The notes beneath the pieces are model-generated. The model saw only the letters and a program-made list of their open reading frames with translations. It searched no databases and was not told the origin of the DNA. Below are positions 50,679 through 60,090 of a stretch of 64,000 nt of DNA, in pieces. The translations under genes and the position numbers were made by a program. Within the stretch, counting starts at the first letter, position 1; each line of letters begins with the position of its first letter. The stretch spans positions 1 to 64,000 of the forward strand of contig NZ_JAAGOH010000023.1 in NCBI RefSeq assembly GCF_010499455.1. The letters are read 5' to 3'. Source of the DNA: Ideonella livida (GTDB taxonomy: Bacteria; Pseudomonadota; Gammaproteobacteria; Burkholderiales; Burkholderiaceae_C).

Positions 50679-50858
50679 TCAGGAGAGGTCCTGCGAGCGC
50701 ACCCAGGCGCGGCCTTCGGCGGCGGCATGGCGCAGGGCCAGCCGGGGAGAGCGGAAATCGAGGTTCAGGCGCAGCACGCGGTCATGGCTGGCCGTGCCGT
50801 GGCCCGAACGGATGGACACGCTGGCGGCGTGCCGTCCCGCCGGCAGGGGGCGGGTCAT
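50679..50858 (-). CDS. Small conserved-looking protein upstream of infA
   Basis: 59 residues beginning MTRPLPAGRHAASVSIRSG, then HDRVLRLNLDFRSPRLALRHAAAEGRAWV. It reads as a beta-hairpin followed by a helix and resembles short hypothetical proteins I remember from related genomes. Same strand as infA with a 51-base gap, so likely in one transcript. A TTG four codons upstream is an alternative start. Function unknown. Confidence 0.5.
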   Translation of the reverse strand: MTRPLPAGRHAASVSIRSGHGTASHDRVLRLNLDFRSPRLALRHAAAEGRAWVRSQDLS

Positions 50859-51246
50859 GGGCGAAATCAAGTACTTGCCCAGTTGGAATGCGGAATCGGT
50901 GATTCAAGACTTTCAGGCGGACACACCCGCATCGTCGGCCCCGGCCGGCAGGGCAGGGAGACCTTGGGTGTCTGCAGGGGGAGCCGTTCGAGCGCATGAC
51001 ACAGCGGCTGCGACGGCTGGAGAGAAGTGGCTGCGTTCCGCCGGGCGATGCAGACCTTGGATGGCGGTGGACGAACCGGAACAGCCCGTGTGTCGCGAAT
51101 TTGGCTGCCGGCAGGCCCTTTGCAGGGCCCGGGCGCGACGGGGCGCGGGCGGTCAAGCCTGCGCGGGCGCCCTGGGTCAGGGCCTGCCCAGGGCGGAAAA
51201 TCCGGCATTCTAGCAGCGCCTCACGGCGCGGCGGGGGCTCTATGTA
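50859..51246. other. 388-base non-coding region with two hairpins
   Basis: No convincing gene. GGCCCT/AGGGCC (51114-51129) and GCCCTGGG/CCCAGGGC (51169-51194) are perfect stems that may end the DUF2235 transcript (stop at 51247, minus strand). ATTCTA at 51207-51212 reads TAGAAT on the minus strand, a possible -10 for the infA unit, but no -35 was found. Confidence 0.4.
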
Positions 51247-52782
51247 TCAAAGCCCGGTGCCAGAGGGTGGGGCGACCCGTTCGATCAGGAGCCGCACCTG
51301 CCCACGGTTGTTGGCATAGAGGCGCCAGCCGTCGTTGGCATAGGCATGGAGGTAGCCCCCGGCCTCGGGGGTGTAGAGGCAGCCTTGGCCGATGCAGAAA
51401 GTCTCGTGGGCCTTGACCTTCTCCTGCGCGTCGGCCCCGCGGCCATTGGCCACGGCGCCCACCAGCACGAACCAGGGGAAGCCCTTGCCTTCATGCCGGC
51501 GCGAGAGGTGGAAGTCGCCGCGGTGGTTGCCTGAGATGGTGTTCCAGGCCTTCTCCAGGTGGCCGGACACCGTGCCCGCCCACTGCATCACCTCACCCAA
51601 GTGGAAGCGGCCGTCCTCGGCGCCGTCGGGGCCGCAGGCGATGTCCTTGTCCAGCCATTCGCCGGTGGCGGTGAAGCGGTAGGTCACGCCCGCTTCGAGC
51701 CACACGCCGGTGGCGTTCCAGGGGTCCACGGCGAAAACCGGCACGGTGGCCGGCAGGCTTACCTCCTGGCGGTAGCGGCCTTGCCGGATGGAGGGGGTGG
51801 CGCGGCGTGCCAGGGCGGATGCATGCCACAAGCCGCTGCCGGAGTGGGGCACGCCGCGCGGCTGCAAGGGCAGCAGCTGAAACGCCCCGGTGGCGGAGTC
51901 GTGCAGTGTGCCCTGGGCGTCGGGGTGGATCTGCTGGCGGATGCCGGCATCGAAGGCCAGGCCACAAGCCTGGGCCTCGTCCATCATCCAGGCCAGGGCG
52001 CCGTCGGACAGGCCGGCATCCGCATAGCCGCCGCCCACGTCTCCGTGGACGCCGGGGAACCACAGGGTCCTGGCCTGCGGGGTGTCGGTCCACAGCGTGG
52101 GCTGGAAGCTGGCCCGTTCCTCGTCCAGCGCGACGGCGTGGCGGGCGTGCACGATGTGCTTGCCCAACTCGGTGTCGTGGAAGGTGTAGTCCTTGAACTC
52201 GTCGATGAGGTTGAGCACCGCCATGTCGTCCGGGATGCCCAGGGCACCCACCGTGTCCCAGACGCCCAGGAAATGCACCGGCACGCGGGGGCGGTTGTCA
52301 GGGCCCAGGGTGTCGAGGAAGTTCCAGGCCTCCCAATCGCCGCGCGACTGCCGCTTCTTGCGATAGCCCTCCTTGAACACGGTGGCGATGCGCTTCCAGC
52401 CCTCGGCAGCGGACAGGCCGTTGAGGTCCAGCAGCCCGACCCGGCCGATCAGGCCGGCCAGGCTGCGCACCGTGTAGGCCCCGCGGCTGAAGCCGAAGAG
52501 GAAGAGGCGGTCGCCGTCCTGGTAGTGCTGGCACAGGAAGCGGTAGGCGCTCTTGATGTTGTCGTTCAGGCCCGCGCCGGCGCCGCCGCCCACCACCTTG
52601 TCCCACCAGCTGCGGCCGGTGCCCACGCCGGGGTGGTAGTAGGCGATCTGGGGCACGCCGGTGCCCGTGGCGGCGGCCAGGGCGTGGTGCAGGCGGACCA
52701 CATTGGTGGGCGCCGGCACGCCGGCATCGGTGTCCTCAGGGGTGTTCCAGGTGCCGTCGCAGCAGACGATCAGGTGGCGCAT
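51247..52782 (-). CDS. DUF2235 alpha/beta hydrolase with C-terminal PA-IL-like domain
   Basis: 511 residues. The N-terminal part is DUF2235: MRHLIVCCDGTWNTPED, nucleophile elbow GFSRG at 97-101 (Ser99), VHFLGVWDTVGALG (Asp) and FPGVHGDVGGGYAD (His), a Ser-Asp-His set. Residues ~347-511 resemble the PA-IL/LecA galactose-binding fold: WNATGVWLEAGVTYRFTATGEW, GKGFPWFVLVGAV, and YLHAYANDGWRLYANNRGQV. DUF2235 includes T6SS phospholipases (Tle1 type), but no VgrG, PAAR or immunity gene is near. GAGGAGAC precedes the ATG. Single-gene unit; substrate unknown. Confidence 0.82.
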   Translation of the reverse strand: MRHLIVCCDGTWNTPEDTDAGVPAPTNVVRLHHALAAATGTGVPQIAYYHPGVGTGRSWWDKVVGGGAGAGLNDNIKSAYRFLCQHYQDGDRLFLFGFSRGAYTVRSLAGLIGRVGLLDLNGLSAAEGWKRIATVFKEGYRKKRQSRGDWEAWNFLDTLGPDNRPRVPVHFLGVWDTVGALGIPDDMAVLNLIDEFKDYTFHDTELGKHIVHARHAVALDEERASFQPTLWTDTPQARTLWFPGVHGDVGGGYADAGLSDGALAWMMDEAQACGLAFDAGIRQQIHPDAQGTLHDSATGAFQLLPLQPRGVPHSGSGLWHASALARRATPSIRQGRYRQEVSLPATVPVFAVDPWNATGVWLEAGVTYRFTATGEWLDKDIACGPDGAEDGRFHLGEVMQWAGTVSGHLEKAWNTISGNHRGDFHLSRRHEGKGFPWFVLVGAVANGRGADAQEKVKAHETFCIGQGCLYTPEAGGYLHAYANDGWRLYANNRGQVRLLIERVAPPSGTGL

Positions 52783-52904
52783 GGGAGTCTCCTCAGCGTG
52801 GTGGTGGTGGAAGGCGCCACCGTAGAACCACGCCCGTCTCCCGTCGTCCCCCCAAAAGCTCATGCGCCTGGGGGAAGGTGCCGTTCATCGGCTGCGGGCG
52901 GCCC

Positions 52905-54986
52905 TCATGCCTTCTTGGCCACCAGCGTCAGGATGTCGTAGCTGGCCACCAGTTCACCGTGCTGGTTGCTGACCTCCACATCCCAGGCCACCACGCCCTG
53001 GCCGCGCCCCTGGGCATCGGTCTTCATGCGGTCGATCTTGCGCTTGGCGGTCAGGCGGGCCTGGAGGGTGTCGCCAATGGCCACGGGCTTGATGAAGCGC
53101 AGGGTGTCCAGGCCGTAGTTGGCCAGCACGGGGCCGGGGGCGGGGCTGACAAACAGGCCGGCGGCGGCGGAGAGCACGAAATAGCCGTGGGCGATGCGCT
53201 GGCCAAAGGCGGTTTCCTTGGCGGCCAGCTCGTCAAAGTGCATGTAGAAGTAGTCGCCCGAGATGCCGCCGAAGTTGACGATGTCGGCCTCGGTGACGGT
53301 GCGGCGGTGGGTGAGCAGGCTCTCGCCGATCTGCAGGTCCTCAAAGTGTCGGCGGAAGGGGTGTACCTCGGTCTCAATCACCTTGGCGCCGCGCACATGC
53401 TCGCGGGTGATGGCCGCCAGCATGGTGGGTGAGCCCTGCACCGCGCTGCGTTGCAGGTAGTGCTTGACAGCGCGCAGGCCGCCCAGCTCCTCGCCACCGC
53501 CGGCGCGGCCCGGGCCGCCGTGCTTGAGCTGGGGCAGGGGGCTGCCGTGGCCGGTGGATTCGGGCGCGGCTTCGGCGTCCAGCACCAGCATCCGGCCGTG
53601 CAGGGCGGCGGCCACCGGAATGGCCTGGGCCGCCAGCGCCGGGCTGCGGGTGACCAGCGTGCCCACCAGGCTGCCTTGGCCACGGGCGGCCAGGGCCAAG
53701 GCGCCGGCCAGGTCATCGGCCCCCGCGCTCTCGTAGGCCATCAAGGTGCTGACCGGGCCGAAGGCCTCCACGCTGTGCACGGTGTCGTCGGTGCCGGCGG
53801 GATCACGGGCGCACAGCAGGGTGGGTGGGAAGAAGGCGCCGGCCTCGGTGCCCTCGCCCACGGGGCGGAAGTCGGCGGCCGGGCCGCCCCACACGCGCTC
53901 GGCCTGGGCCATCAGGCGCGCCACCTGGGCGGCCACGTCGGCCTGCTGGGCGTGCGAGGCCAGGGCGCCCATGCGCACGCCCTCCACCGCCGGGTCGCCC
54001 ACGGTGACTTGGGCCAGGCGCTGGCCCAGGGCCTGGGCCACGGCGTCCAGGCGCTGGCGCGGCACGATGATGCGGCGGATGGCGGTGCACTTCTGCCCGG
54101 CTTTGGTCGTCATCTCGCGCGCCACTTCCTTGATGAAGAGGCCGAACTCCTCGTCATCCGGCGTCACATCGGGCGCCAGGATGGCGCAGTTGAGCGAATC
54201 GGCCTCGGCGTTGAAGGGCACGCTGTGGCGCACCAGGTTCGGGTGCACGCGCAGCTTGGCGGCGGTGTCGGCGCTGCCGGTGAAGGTGACCACGTCGCGG
54301 CCGTCCAGATGGTCCAGCAGGTCTCCCGTGGGGCCGATCACCAACTGCAGCGCGCCGGCCGGCAGCAGGCCGCTGGCGTCGATCAGGCGCATCAGCGCCT
54401 CGGTCAGGTAGCTGGTGGCGGTGGCGGGCTTGCCGATGCAGGGCATGCCGGCCAAGAAGCTGGGCGCGAACTTCTCCAGCAGACCCCAGATGGGGAAGTT
54501 GAAGGCGTTGATGTGCACCGCCACGCCGCCGCGCGGCACCAGGATGTGCGTGCCGGCAAAACGCCCGGTCTTGCCCAAGTTGAGCACCGGCCCTTCGTGC
54601 CAGAGGTTGCCGCTGGGCAGCTCGTTGCTGCCGGCGCTGGCGTAGGCGAACAAGGTGCCGGTGCCGCCTTCGATGTCGATCCAGCTGTCGGCGCGGGTGG
54701 CGCCGGTGTGGGCCGAGCGCGCGTAGAGCTGTTCCTTGCGCTCATTGAGGTACTTGGCCAGCGCCTTCAGGCGGGCGGCGCGCTGTTGAAAGTCCAGGGC
54801 CAGCAGGCCGGGCAGGCCGGTGTGGCGGGCGTAGGCCACGGCCTGCGCAAAGTCAGGCGACTCCTGCGGGGTGAGGGCCACCGGGCGGCCGTTGACGGCG
54901 CTGCGCAGCAGGGCGCCTTCGGTGTGGCCGGTCCAGCGGCCGGCGGTGAAGCTTTGCAGCAGCGGGGGCGTGGCGGGGTGGGTCAT
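52905..54986 (-). CDS. paaZ: Oxepin-CoA hydrolase / semialdehyde dehydrogenase PaaZ
   Basis: 693 residues, normal for PaaZ. An aldehyde dehydrogenase domain (about 10-530) contains [34 protein letters not shown], the second catalytic Glu region FNAEADSLN, and nucleophile Cys in [14 protein letters not shown] MaoC-like hydratase domain (about 545-690) has [19 protein letters not shown] with Asp and His. Cleaves oxepin-CoA and oxidises the semialdehyde. Last gene of the paa operon in this window. Confidence 0.93.
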   Translation of the reverse strand: MTHPATPPLLQSFTAGRWTGHTEGALLRSAVNGRPVALTPQESPDFAQAVAYARHTGLPGLLALDFQQRAARLKALAKYLNERKEQLYARSAHTGATRADSWIDIEGGTGTLFAYASAGSNELPSGNLWHEGPVLNLGKTGRFAGTHILVPRGGVAVHINAFNFPIWGLLEKFAPSFLAGMPCIGKPATATSYLTEALMRLIDASGLLPAGALQLVIGPTGDLLDHLDGRDVVTFTGSADTAAKLRVHPNLVRHSVPFNAEADSLNCAILAPDVTPDDEEFGLFIKEVAREMTTKAGQKCTAIRRIIVPRQRLDAVAQALGQRLAQVTVGDPAVEGVRMGALASHAQQADVAAQVARLMAQAERVWGGPAADFRPVGEGTEAGAFFPPTLLCARDPAGTDDTVHSVEAFGPVSTLMAYESAGADDLAGALALAARGQGSLVGTLVTRSPALAAQAIPVAAALHGRMLVLDAEAAPESTGHGSPLPQLKHGGPGRAGGGEELGGLRAVKHYLQRSAVQGSPTMLAAITREHVRGAKVIETEVHPFRRHFEDLQIGESLLTHRRTVTEADIVNFGGISGDYFYMHFDELAAKETAFGQRIAHGYFVLSAAAGLFVSPAPGPVLANYGLDTLRFIKPVAIGDTLQARLTAKRKIDRMKTDAQGRGQGVVAWDVEVSNQHGELVASYDILTLVAKKA

Positions 54987-55020
54987 GGGGCGGGTTCCTG
55001 GTGGGGGACCTGGATGCGGA

Positions 55021-56109
55021 TCACTTGTCGTCAAAGCTCAGCAGCACGCGCTCGGTGAGGGCATGGGCCTGGCAGCACAGCACATAACCGTCGGCCACTT
55101 CCTGCGGGCTGAGGGCGAAGTTGCGGTCCATGCGGGCGCGGCCCTCCAGCACCTTGGCGCGGCAGGTGCCGCACACGCCCGAGGTGCACGAGAAAGGCAC
55201 CTCCAACCCGGCGGCAGCCGCGGCGTCCAGCAGGCTGGGCTGGTCTTTGCGGAAGATGAATTCGCGCTTGAGGCCATCGCGCACCAGGGTGATGCGGGCG
55301 TGGTCGGCATCTTCCGGCCTGCTCTCGTGTTCAACCGCCCCACCGGCGGGACTGCCGGCCACGCCAAAGCGCTCGATGTGGATGCGCTCGGCCGGCAGGT
55401 GGGCGGCAAGCAGCGCGGCCTCGGCGGCGTCGTTCATCTCGGCCGGGCCGCAGATGAAAGCCTCGTCCACCGTGGCGGCGGGCACCAGCAGGCGCAGGAA
55501 ATCGCCCACCTTGGCCTGGTCCAGCCGGCCGTGCAGCAGCGGCACCTCGGTCTCTTCGCGTGAGAAGACATGGTGCAGCACCAGGCGGGTGAGGTAGCGG
55601 TTCTTCAGGTCCTCCAGCTCCTCCTTGAACATGGTGCTGGCCAGGCTGCGGTTGGCGTAGAGCAGGGTCACGCGGCTGCCGGGCTCGCGTGCCAGCACAC
55701 TTTTGACCAAGGAGAGGATGGGCGTGATGCCGCTGCCGCCGGCAATGGCCAGCACATGGCGGCGGGCTTGCGGGTTGAGCGTGAGGTGAAAGCGGCCCTG
55801 CGGCGGCATCACCTCCAGCGTGTGGCCGGCCTGCACGCTGCGGTGCAACCAGCTGGAGAAGGCGCCGCCGTTCACCCGGCGCACGCCCACCCGCAGCGCG
55901 GCATCGTCCACGCCAGCGCAGATGCTGTAGGCGCGGCGCAGCTCCTGGCCGTCCACCTGGGCGCGCAGCGTCAGGTACTGGCCGGGCTCAAAGCCCAGAA
56001 ACAGCGGGCGCAGCGCCTCGGGCACCTCAAAGCGGATGACCTTGGCGTCGGGGGTGTCGTCTTCCACGGCGGCCACGCGCAGCGGATGGAACAGGGTCGT
56101 GGGGCTCAT
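55021..56109 (-). CDS. paaE: Phenylacetyl-CoA epoxidase reductase PaaE
   Basis: 362 residues. FAD domain [24 protein letters not shown] part [22 protein letters not shown] and [17 protein letters not shown], and a C-terminal plant-type 2Fe-2S ferredoxin with CTSGVCGTC and a fourth Cys in YVLCCQA. Passes electrons from NADPH to the PaaABC oxygenase. In paaABCDE order, 42 bases after paaD. Confidence 0.95.
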   Translation of the reverse strand: MSPTTLFHPLRVAAVEDDTPDAKVIRFEVPEALRPLFLGFEPGQYLTLRAQVDGQELRRAYSICAGVDDAALRVGVRRVNGGAFSSWLHRSVQAGHTLEVMPPQGRFHLTLNPQARRHVLAIAGGSGITPILSLVKSVLAREPGSRVTLLYANRSLASTMFKEELEDLKNRYLTRLVLHHVFSREETEVPLLHGRLDQAKVGDFLRLLVPAATVDEAFICGPAEMNDAAEAALLAAHLPAERIHIERFGVAGSPAGGAVEHESRPEDADHARITLVRDGLKREFIFRKDQPSLLDAAAAAGLEVPFSCTSGVCGTCRAKVLEGRARMDRNFALSPQEVADGYVLCCQAHALTERVLLSFDDK

Positions 56110-56151
56110 GGGGTTCTCCTGACAGGGACGGCGGCGGGCGCCGGCCGGGGG

Positions 56152-56667
56152 TCAGATGGGTTTGAAATGCTCAAAGGGCTCGCGGCAGGCCACGCAGCGG
56201 TACAGGGCCTTGCAGGCGGTGGCCCCAAAGGCCGAGAGCCGCTCGGTGCGGGCGCTGCCACAGCGCGGGCAGGGCACGGCCACCGGGCGCGGCATGAACA
56301 GCAGGGGCTGCTCGGTGGCGGCGGGCACCGGGCCTGGCGGGGCGATGCCGTAGGCGCGCAGCTTGTCGCGGCCGGCGGGGCTGATCCAGTCGGTGGTCCA
56401 GGCGGGGGCGCGGCGCTGCTCAATGCGCAGCGGGGCCAGGCCGGCCTCTTCCAGCGCGGTCTTCACGCTGGCCTCGATCACCTCGGTGGCCGGGCAGCCG
56501 CTGTAGGTGGGGGTGAGGACGACGGCCAAGGTGCCGTCGTCGTCCACCGTCACCTCGCGCACGATGCCCAGTTCCACCAGCGAGATGGCGGGCACCTCGG
56601 GGTCGGGCACGGCCTGCAGGGCCTCCCACGCCACCTGGGTCTTGGAGCGGAGTTCAGCGCCGCACAT
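56152..56667 (-). CDS. paaD: Phenylacetyl-CoA epoxidase assembly protein PaaD
   Basis: 171 residues. MIP18/DUF59 domain (VPDPEVPAISLVELGIVREV, LTPTYSGCPATEVIE) followed by a C-terminal zinc-ribbon-like set: Cys133, Cys136, Cys158 and Cys161. Helps mature iron-sulfur or metal centres of the epoxidase. Between paaC and paaE, as in the canonical operon. Confidence 0.95.
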   Translation of the reverse strand: MCGAELRSKTQVAWEALQAVPDPEVPAISLVELGIVREVTVDDDGTLAVVLTPTYSGCPATEVIEASVKTALEEAGLAPLRIEQRRAPAWTTDWISPAGRDKLRAYGIAPPGPVPAATEQPLLFMPRPVAVPCPRCGSARTERLSAFGATACKALYRCVACREPFEHFKPI

Positions 56668-56688
56668 GCTCGGGGCCTCTTGCCGCGC

Positions 56689-57513
56689 TCACCACACGCC
56701 GCCGGGGTAGGCGCGCTGCAGCGACTGCATTTCGGCCAGCACGTAACCCAGGTGCTCGCTGTGCATGCCGCGCCGGCCGGTGCTGCGCCAGGTGCCGAAG
56801 CCGGGGGTTTGCAGGCCGGCGCGGGCCAGCACGGCGGCCAGGTCGGCCTCGCAGGCGACTTTGAGCTGCGAGGCGGCGGGGCCGTAGCCGGCCTCGGCGG
56901 CCCAGTCGTCCACCGCGTCGTCCTCGAACAGCTCGGGCAGGTAGCGCCACAGGGCGTCCAGCGCGCGCTGCAGGCGGCGCTGGCTCTCGGGCGTGCCGTC
57001 GCCCAGGCGCACGCACCAGTCGGCGGCATGTTGCTGGTGGTAGCGGGCCTCCTTGAGCGCCTTGGCGGCGATGGCGGCCAGCTCGGGGTCGGTGGCCTGG
57101 GTCAGGCCCTGCCAGGCGTGGCGCAGCCAGGTGGCCACCACCAGGTTGCGCACCACGGTCACGGCAAAGTCGCGCTCGCCCCGCTGGCCCGGGCTGGCGT
57201 TCACGGCGTGGGGCAGCTCCACCAGGGTGGGGTTGAGGTAGTCGCGCTCCTCACGCAGAAAGGCCAGCTGGTCTTCGTCAAAGGCTGGGCCACCGGCCAG
57301 GGCGGCGTGGCGCTGCCCGGCGTGGGTGAGCACCGCACGGGCCTGGCCAATCAGGTCCAGCGCCATGTTGGTCAGCGCGATGTCCTCTTCCAGGATGGGT
57401 GCGTGGCCGCACCACTCGCCCAGGCGCTGGGCGTGGATCAGGCACAGGTCGCCCAGGCGCAGCAGGTACTGCAGCTCGGGTGTGGCGGTGAGGGTGATGG
57501 AGGGGGTGGTCAT
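56689..57513 (-). CDS. paaC: Phenylacetyl-CoA epoxidase structural subunit PaaC
   Basis: 274 residues from the ATG before TTPSITL. Ferritin-like fold: LGDLCLIHAQRLGEWCGHAPILEEDIALTNMALDLIGQAR, ALKEARYHQQHAADW, and a C-terminal RGMHSEHLGYVLAEMQSLQRAYPG. It has lost most di-iron ligands and stabilises PaaA. The ATG is 18 bases after the paaB stop. Confidence 0.95.
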   Translation of the reverse strand: MTTPSITLTATPELQYLLRLGDLCLIHAQRLGEWCGHAPILEEDIALTNMALDLIGQARAVLTHAGQRHAALAGGPAFDEDQLAFLREERDYLNPTLVELPHAVNASPGQRGERDFAVTVVRNLVVATWLRHAWQGLTQATDPELAAIAAKALKEARYHQQHAADWCVRLGDGTPESQRRLQRALDALWRYLPELFEDDAVDDWAAEAGYGPAASQLKVACEADLAAVLARAGLQTPGFGTWRSTGRRGMHSEHLGYVLAEMQSLQRAYPGGVW

Positions 57514-57530
57514 GTGCAGACGCCTCGCGG

Positions 57531-57854
57531 TCACATGTGGTCGACGGCTTGCGGCAGCTTGTAGAAGGTGGGGTGGCGGTACACCTTGTCTTCCATGGGG
57601 TCGAAGTACATGTCCTTGTCGCCCGGGTCGCTGGCCACGATGTGCTCGGAGCGCACCACCCAGACACTGCTGCCTTCTTGCCGGCGGGTGTAGACCTCAC
57701 GGGCCATTTGCAGGGCGAGCTGGGCATCGGGGGCGTGCAGGCTGCCGCAGTGCTTGTGGTCCAGGCCGGCCTTGCTGCGCACAAAGACCTCCCAGAGTGG
57801 CCATTCGGTGCGGGCGGGGGTGGCGGTGGCGGGCGTGTCAGGGGTGGTGCTCAC
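57531..57854 (-). CDS. paaB: Phenylacetyl-CoA epoxidase subunit PaaB
   Basis: 107 residues. TEWPLWEVFVRSKAGLDHKHCGSLHAPD and DPMEDKVYRHPTFYKLP are nearly invariant in PaaB. Bridges PaaAC heterodimers. Second gene of the operon, 35 bases after paaA. Confidence 0.95.
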   Translation of the reverse strand: MSTTPDTPATATPARTEWPLWEVFVRSKAGLDHKHCGSLHAPDAQLALQMAREVYTRRQEGSSVWVVRSEHIVASDPGDKDMYFDPMEDKVYRHPTFYKLPQAVDHM

Positions 57855-57889
57855 GGTGGGGTCTCCGGGAAATCAGTGCGGGGGTGGCT

Positions 57890-58921
57890 TCAGGCGGCTT
57901 CTTGCTGGGTCTGCCGGGCCTGTTCCTTGGCCGCGTGGGCCAGGGCGGCCTCGCGCACCCAGGCGCCGTCGTCCCAGGCCTTGACGCGGGCGGCCAGGCG
58001 CTCGGCGTTGCAGGGGCCATCACCGCCCACCACGCGCCAGAACTCCTCCCAGTCGATGGCGCCGAAGTCCCAGTGCTGGCGGGTTTCGTTCCAGGTCAGC
58101 TCGGGGTCGGGCAGGCTCACGCCCAGCACCTGGGCCTGCTGCACGGTGGCGTCCACAAACTTCTGGCGCAGCTCGTCGTTGCTGTTGCGCTTGATGCCCC
58201 AGCGCATGCTCTGCGCGGTGTGCACGCTCTCGGCGTCCGGCGGGCCGAACATCATCAGGCAGGGCCACCACCAGCGGTTCACCGCGTCCTGCACCAGGGC
58301 GCGCTGGGCGTCGGTGCCCTGCTGCATCATGGCCAGCAGGGCGTCATAGCCCTGGCGCTGGTGAAAGCTCTCTTCGCGGCAGATGCGCACCATGGCGCGG
58401 GCATAGGGGGCGTAGCTGCAGCGGCACAGGGGCACCTGGTTCATGATGGCCGCGCCGTCCACCAGCCAGCCGATCACGCCCACATCTGCCCAGGTCAAGG
58501 TGGGGTAGTTGAAGATGCTGCTGTACTTGGCCTTGCCGCTGTGCAGGTCGGCCAGCAGCTCGTCGCGGCTGCGGCCCAGGGTCTCGGCGGCGGCATACAG
58601 GTACAGGCCGTGGCCGCCTTCGTCCTGGATCTTGGCCAGCAGGATGGCCTTGCGCTTCAAGGTGGGCGCGCGCGTCACCCAATTGCCCTCGGGCAGCATG
58701 CCGACGATTTCGGAGTGGGCGTGCTGGCTGATCTGGCGGATCAGGGTGCGACGGTAATGGTCCGGCATCCAGTCCTTGGCCTCGATGAAGCCGCCGTCGT
58801 CGATGCGGGCGTCAAAGCGCGCCATCAGCTGCTGCTGGTGGGGCGCGAGGGCGGCGGGCTGGCCGGCGGCTGGGGCGTTTTGGGCCTCTTTGCCCATCGT
58901 GTCCATGGCCTGGGTGTACAT
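57890..58921 (-). CDS. paaA: Phenylacetyl-CoA epoxidase catalytic subunit PaaA
   Basis: 343 residues. Di-iron ferritin-fold ligands in [18 protein letters not shown] (Glu, His) and [16 protein letters not shown] (EExxH). Adds oxygen to the ring of phenylacetyl-CoA. AAGGAG six bases before the ATG. First gene of the operon, with a palindromic operator 26-43 bases upstream. The paaFGHIJK and paaR genes of the pathway are not in the window. Confidence 0.95.
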   Translation of the reverse strand: MYTQAMDTMGKEAQNAPAAGQPAALAPHQQQLMARFDARIDDGGFIEAKDWMPDHYRRTLIRQISQHAHSEIVGMLPEGNWVTRAPTLKRKAILLAKIQDEGGHGLYLYAAAETLGRSRDELLADLHSGKAKYSSIFNYPTLTWADVGVIGWLVDGAAIMNQVPLCRCSYAPYARAMVRICREESFHQRQGYDALLAMMQQGTDAQRALVQDAVNRWWWPCLMMFGPPDAESVHTAQSMRWGIKRNSNDELRQKFVDATVQQAQVLGVSLPDPELTWNETRQHWDFGAIDWEEFWRVVGGDGPCNAERLAARVKAWDDGAWVREAALAHAAKEQARQTQQEAA

Positions 58922-58946
58922 GCGCGGCTCCTTGCGGCGAATTAGC

Positions 58947-58964
58947 TAACCGATCGGTCGGTTA
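58947..58964. promoter_or_regulatory. TetR/PaaR-type operator of the paa operon
   Basis: TAACCGATCGGTCGGTTA: TAACCGA and TCGGTTA arms around a 4-base centre. The ACCGA...TCGGT core matches operators of TetR-family PaaR that respond to phenylacetyl-CoA in betaproteobacteria. Its position suits blocking the paaA promoter. Confidence 0.7.
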
Positions 58965-59037
58965 ATGTAGGGCCGCGTCGAGCCTTGATGCAAGTCACCA
59001 CCCGCCCGGGAAAACCCGGTGGGCCGCCGGGCGGGCT

Positions 59038-59964
59038 TCAGCCCGTGGCGGGTCGGGCCGCGGCGTCCATCCAGGCCGCCGCAAAGTCCACAAAGGCCCG
59101 CACCCGGGCGCTGAACTGGTGGCGCTGCGGGTACACCGCGTAGATGTCGGCGTCCGGCGTCTCGTACTCCGGCAGCACCTGCACCAGCCGGCCGCTGCGC
59201 AGGTAACGGCCAATGTCCCACTCGGCACGCATCAGGATGCCGTGGCCGTCCAGCGCCCAGTTCACGGCAATCTCGCCGTCGTTGGTGGCCAGGCGGCCGC
59301 GGGTCTTCACGGGCTCGCCGGGCCCGCCCCGGCCCGCGGGCGACAGGCGCCACAGGCCGTAGGCCTCCTCGCCCTGGCGGATGCCGATGCAGGTGTGGCG
59401 GGCCAGGTCCTGCGGGCTGCGCGGCGTGCCGTGGCGGGCCAGGTAGGCCGGTGCGGCGCACAGCAGGCGCCGGTTGGGCGCCAGCCGCCGGGCCACCACG
59501 CGGGCGTCGGGCGGCTCGCCAAAGCGGATGCAGACGTCGAACGCATCGTCGCTCAGCGGCGGCGGGTTCACCGAGAGCTGCAGCTGCACCTCCACCCGCG
59601 GGTGCTCATGCATGAAGCGCGAGATCAGCGGCCCCACATGGCTGCGGCCAAAGCCCAGCGTGGCGTTCACCCGCAGCAGGCCGGTGGGCTCGCCCCGGGC
59701 GGTGCCCAGCAGCTCGGCCAGGTCATCCACCTCAGCCAGGATGCGCCGGGCGTGCTGCAGCACCAGCTCGCCCTCGGGCGTGAGGCTCATGCGCCGCGTG
59801 GTGCGGATCACCAGCGGCACGCCCACGCGGGCCTCCATCTGCGCCAGGTGCTTGCTCACGGCCGGGGTGGTGATGCCCAGCTCGCGCGCGGCCGCGCTCA
59901 GGCTGCCGGCGGCCACCAGGGTGGAGAAGAAGCCCAGGTCGGCAGGCAGGATGGCGGTGGGCAT
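59038..59964 (-). CDS. LysR-family regulator of the tartrate operon
   Basis: 308 residues. LGFFSTLVAAGSLSAAARELGITTPAVSKHLAQMEARVG is the DNA-binding domain, followed by the effector domain (LLRVNATLGFGRSHVGPLISRFM). Its start is 126 bases from the divergent tartrate dehydrogenase gene. Probably activates ttuC-dctA-ttuD when tartrate or a related acid is present. Confidence 0.88.
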   Translation of the reverse strand: MPTAILPADLGFFSTLVAAGSLSAAARELGITTPAVSKHLAQMEARVGVPLVIRTTRRMSLTPEGELVLQHARRILAEVDDLAELLGTARGEPTGLLRVNATLGFGRSHVGPLISRFMHEHPRVEVQLQLSVNPPPLSDDAFDVCIRFGEPPDARVVARRLAPNRRLLCAAPAYLARHGTPRSPQDLARHTCIGIRQGEEAYGLWRLSPAGRGGPGEPVKTRGRLATNDGEIAVNWALDGHGILMRAEWDIGRYLRSGRLVQVLPEYETPDADIYAVYPQRHQFSARVRAFVDFAAAWMDAAARPATG

Positions 59965-59993
59965 GGGGCGCTGGACTGATAACTTGAGGTGAA

Positions 59994-60031
59994 CAATGCA
60001 TTGACTCTAGCGCCGATTTGTTGGGTATGCC
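59994..60031 (+). promoter_or_regulatory. Candidate promoter and dyad ahead of ttuC
   Basis: CAATGCATTG (59994-60003) is a perfect palindrome overlapping TTGACT at 60001-60006, a good -35; TATGCC at 60026-60031 is a possible -10 with a rather long 19-base spacer, typical of an activator-dependent promoter. Activation by the divergent LysR is inferred. Confidence 0.45.
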
Positions 60032-60090
60032 ACGGCCTACAGTGCCGCTCCATCACCCTGAACCCCCTTCGAACGCTGGAGACACGGACC

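Noticed and set aside
51247-52782. Type VI secretion effector-immunity pair
   Set aside because: DUF2235 alone suggests it, but no VgrG, PAAR, Hcp or ankyrin/Sel1-type immunity gene is adjacent.
55570-57564. 664-codon frame antisense to paaE-paaD-paaC
   Set aside because: Crosses three well-identified paa genes and has no recognisable domain.
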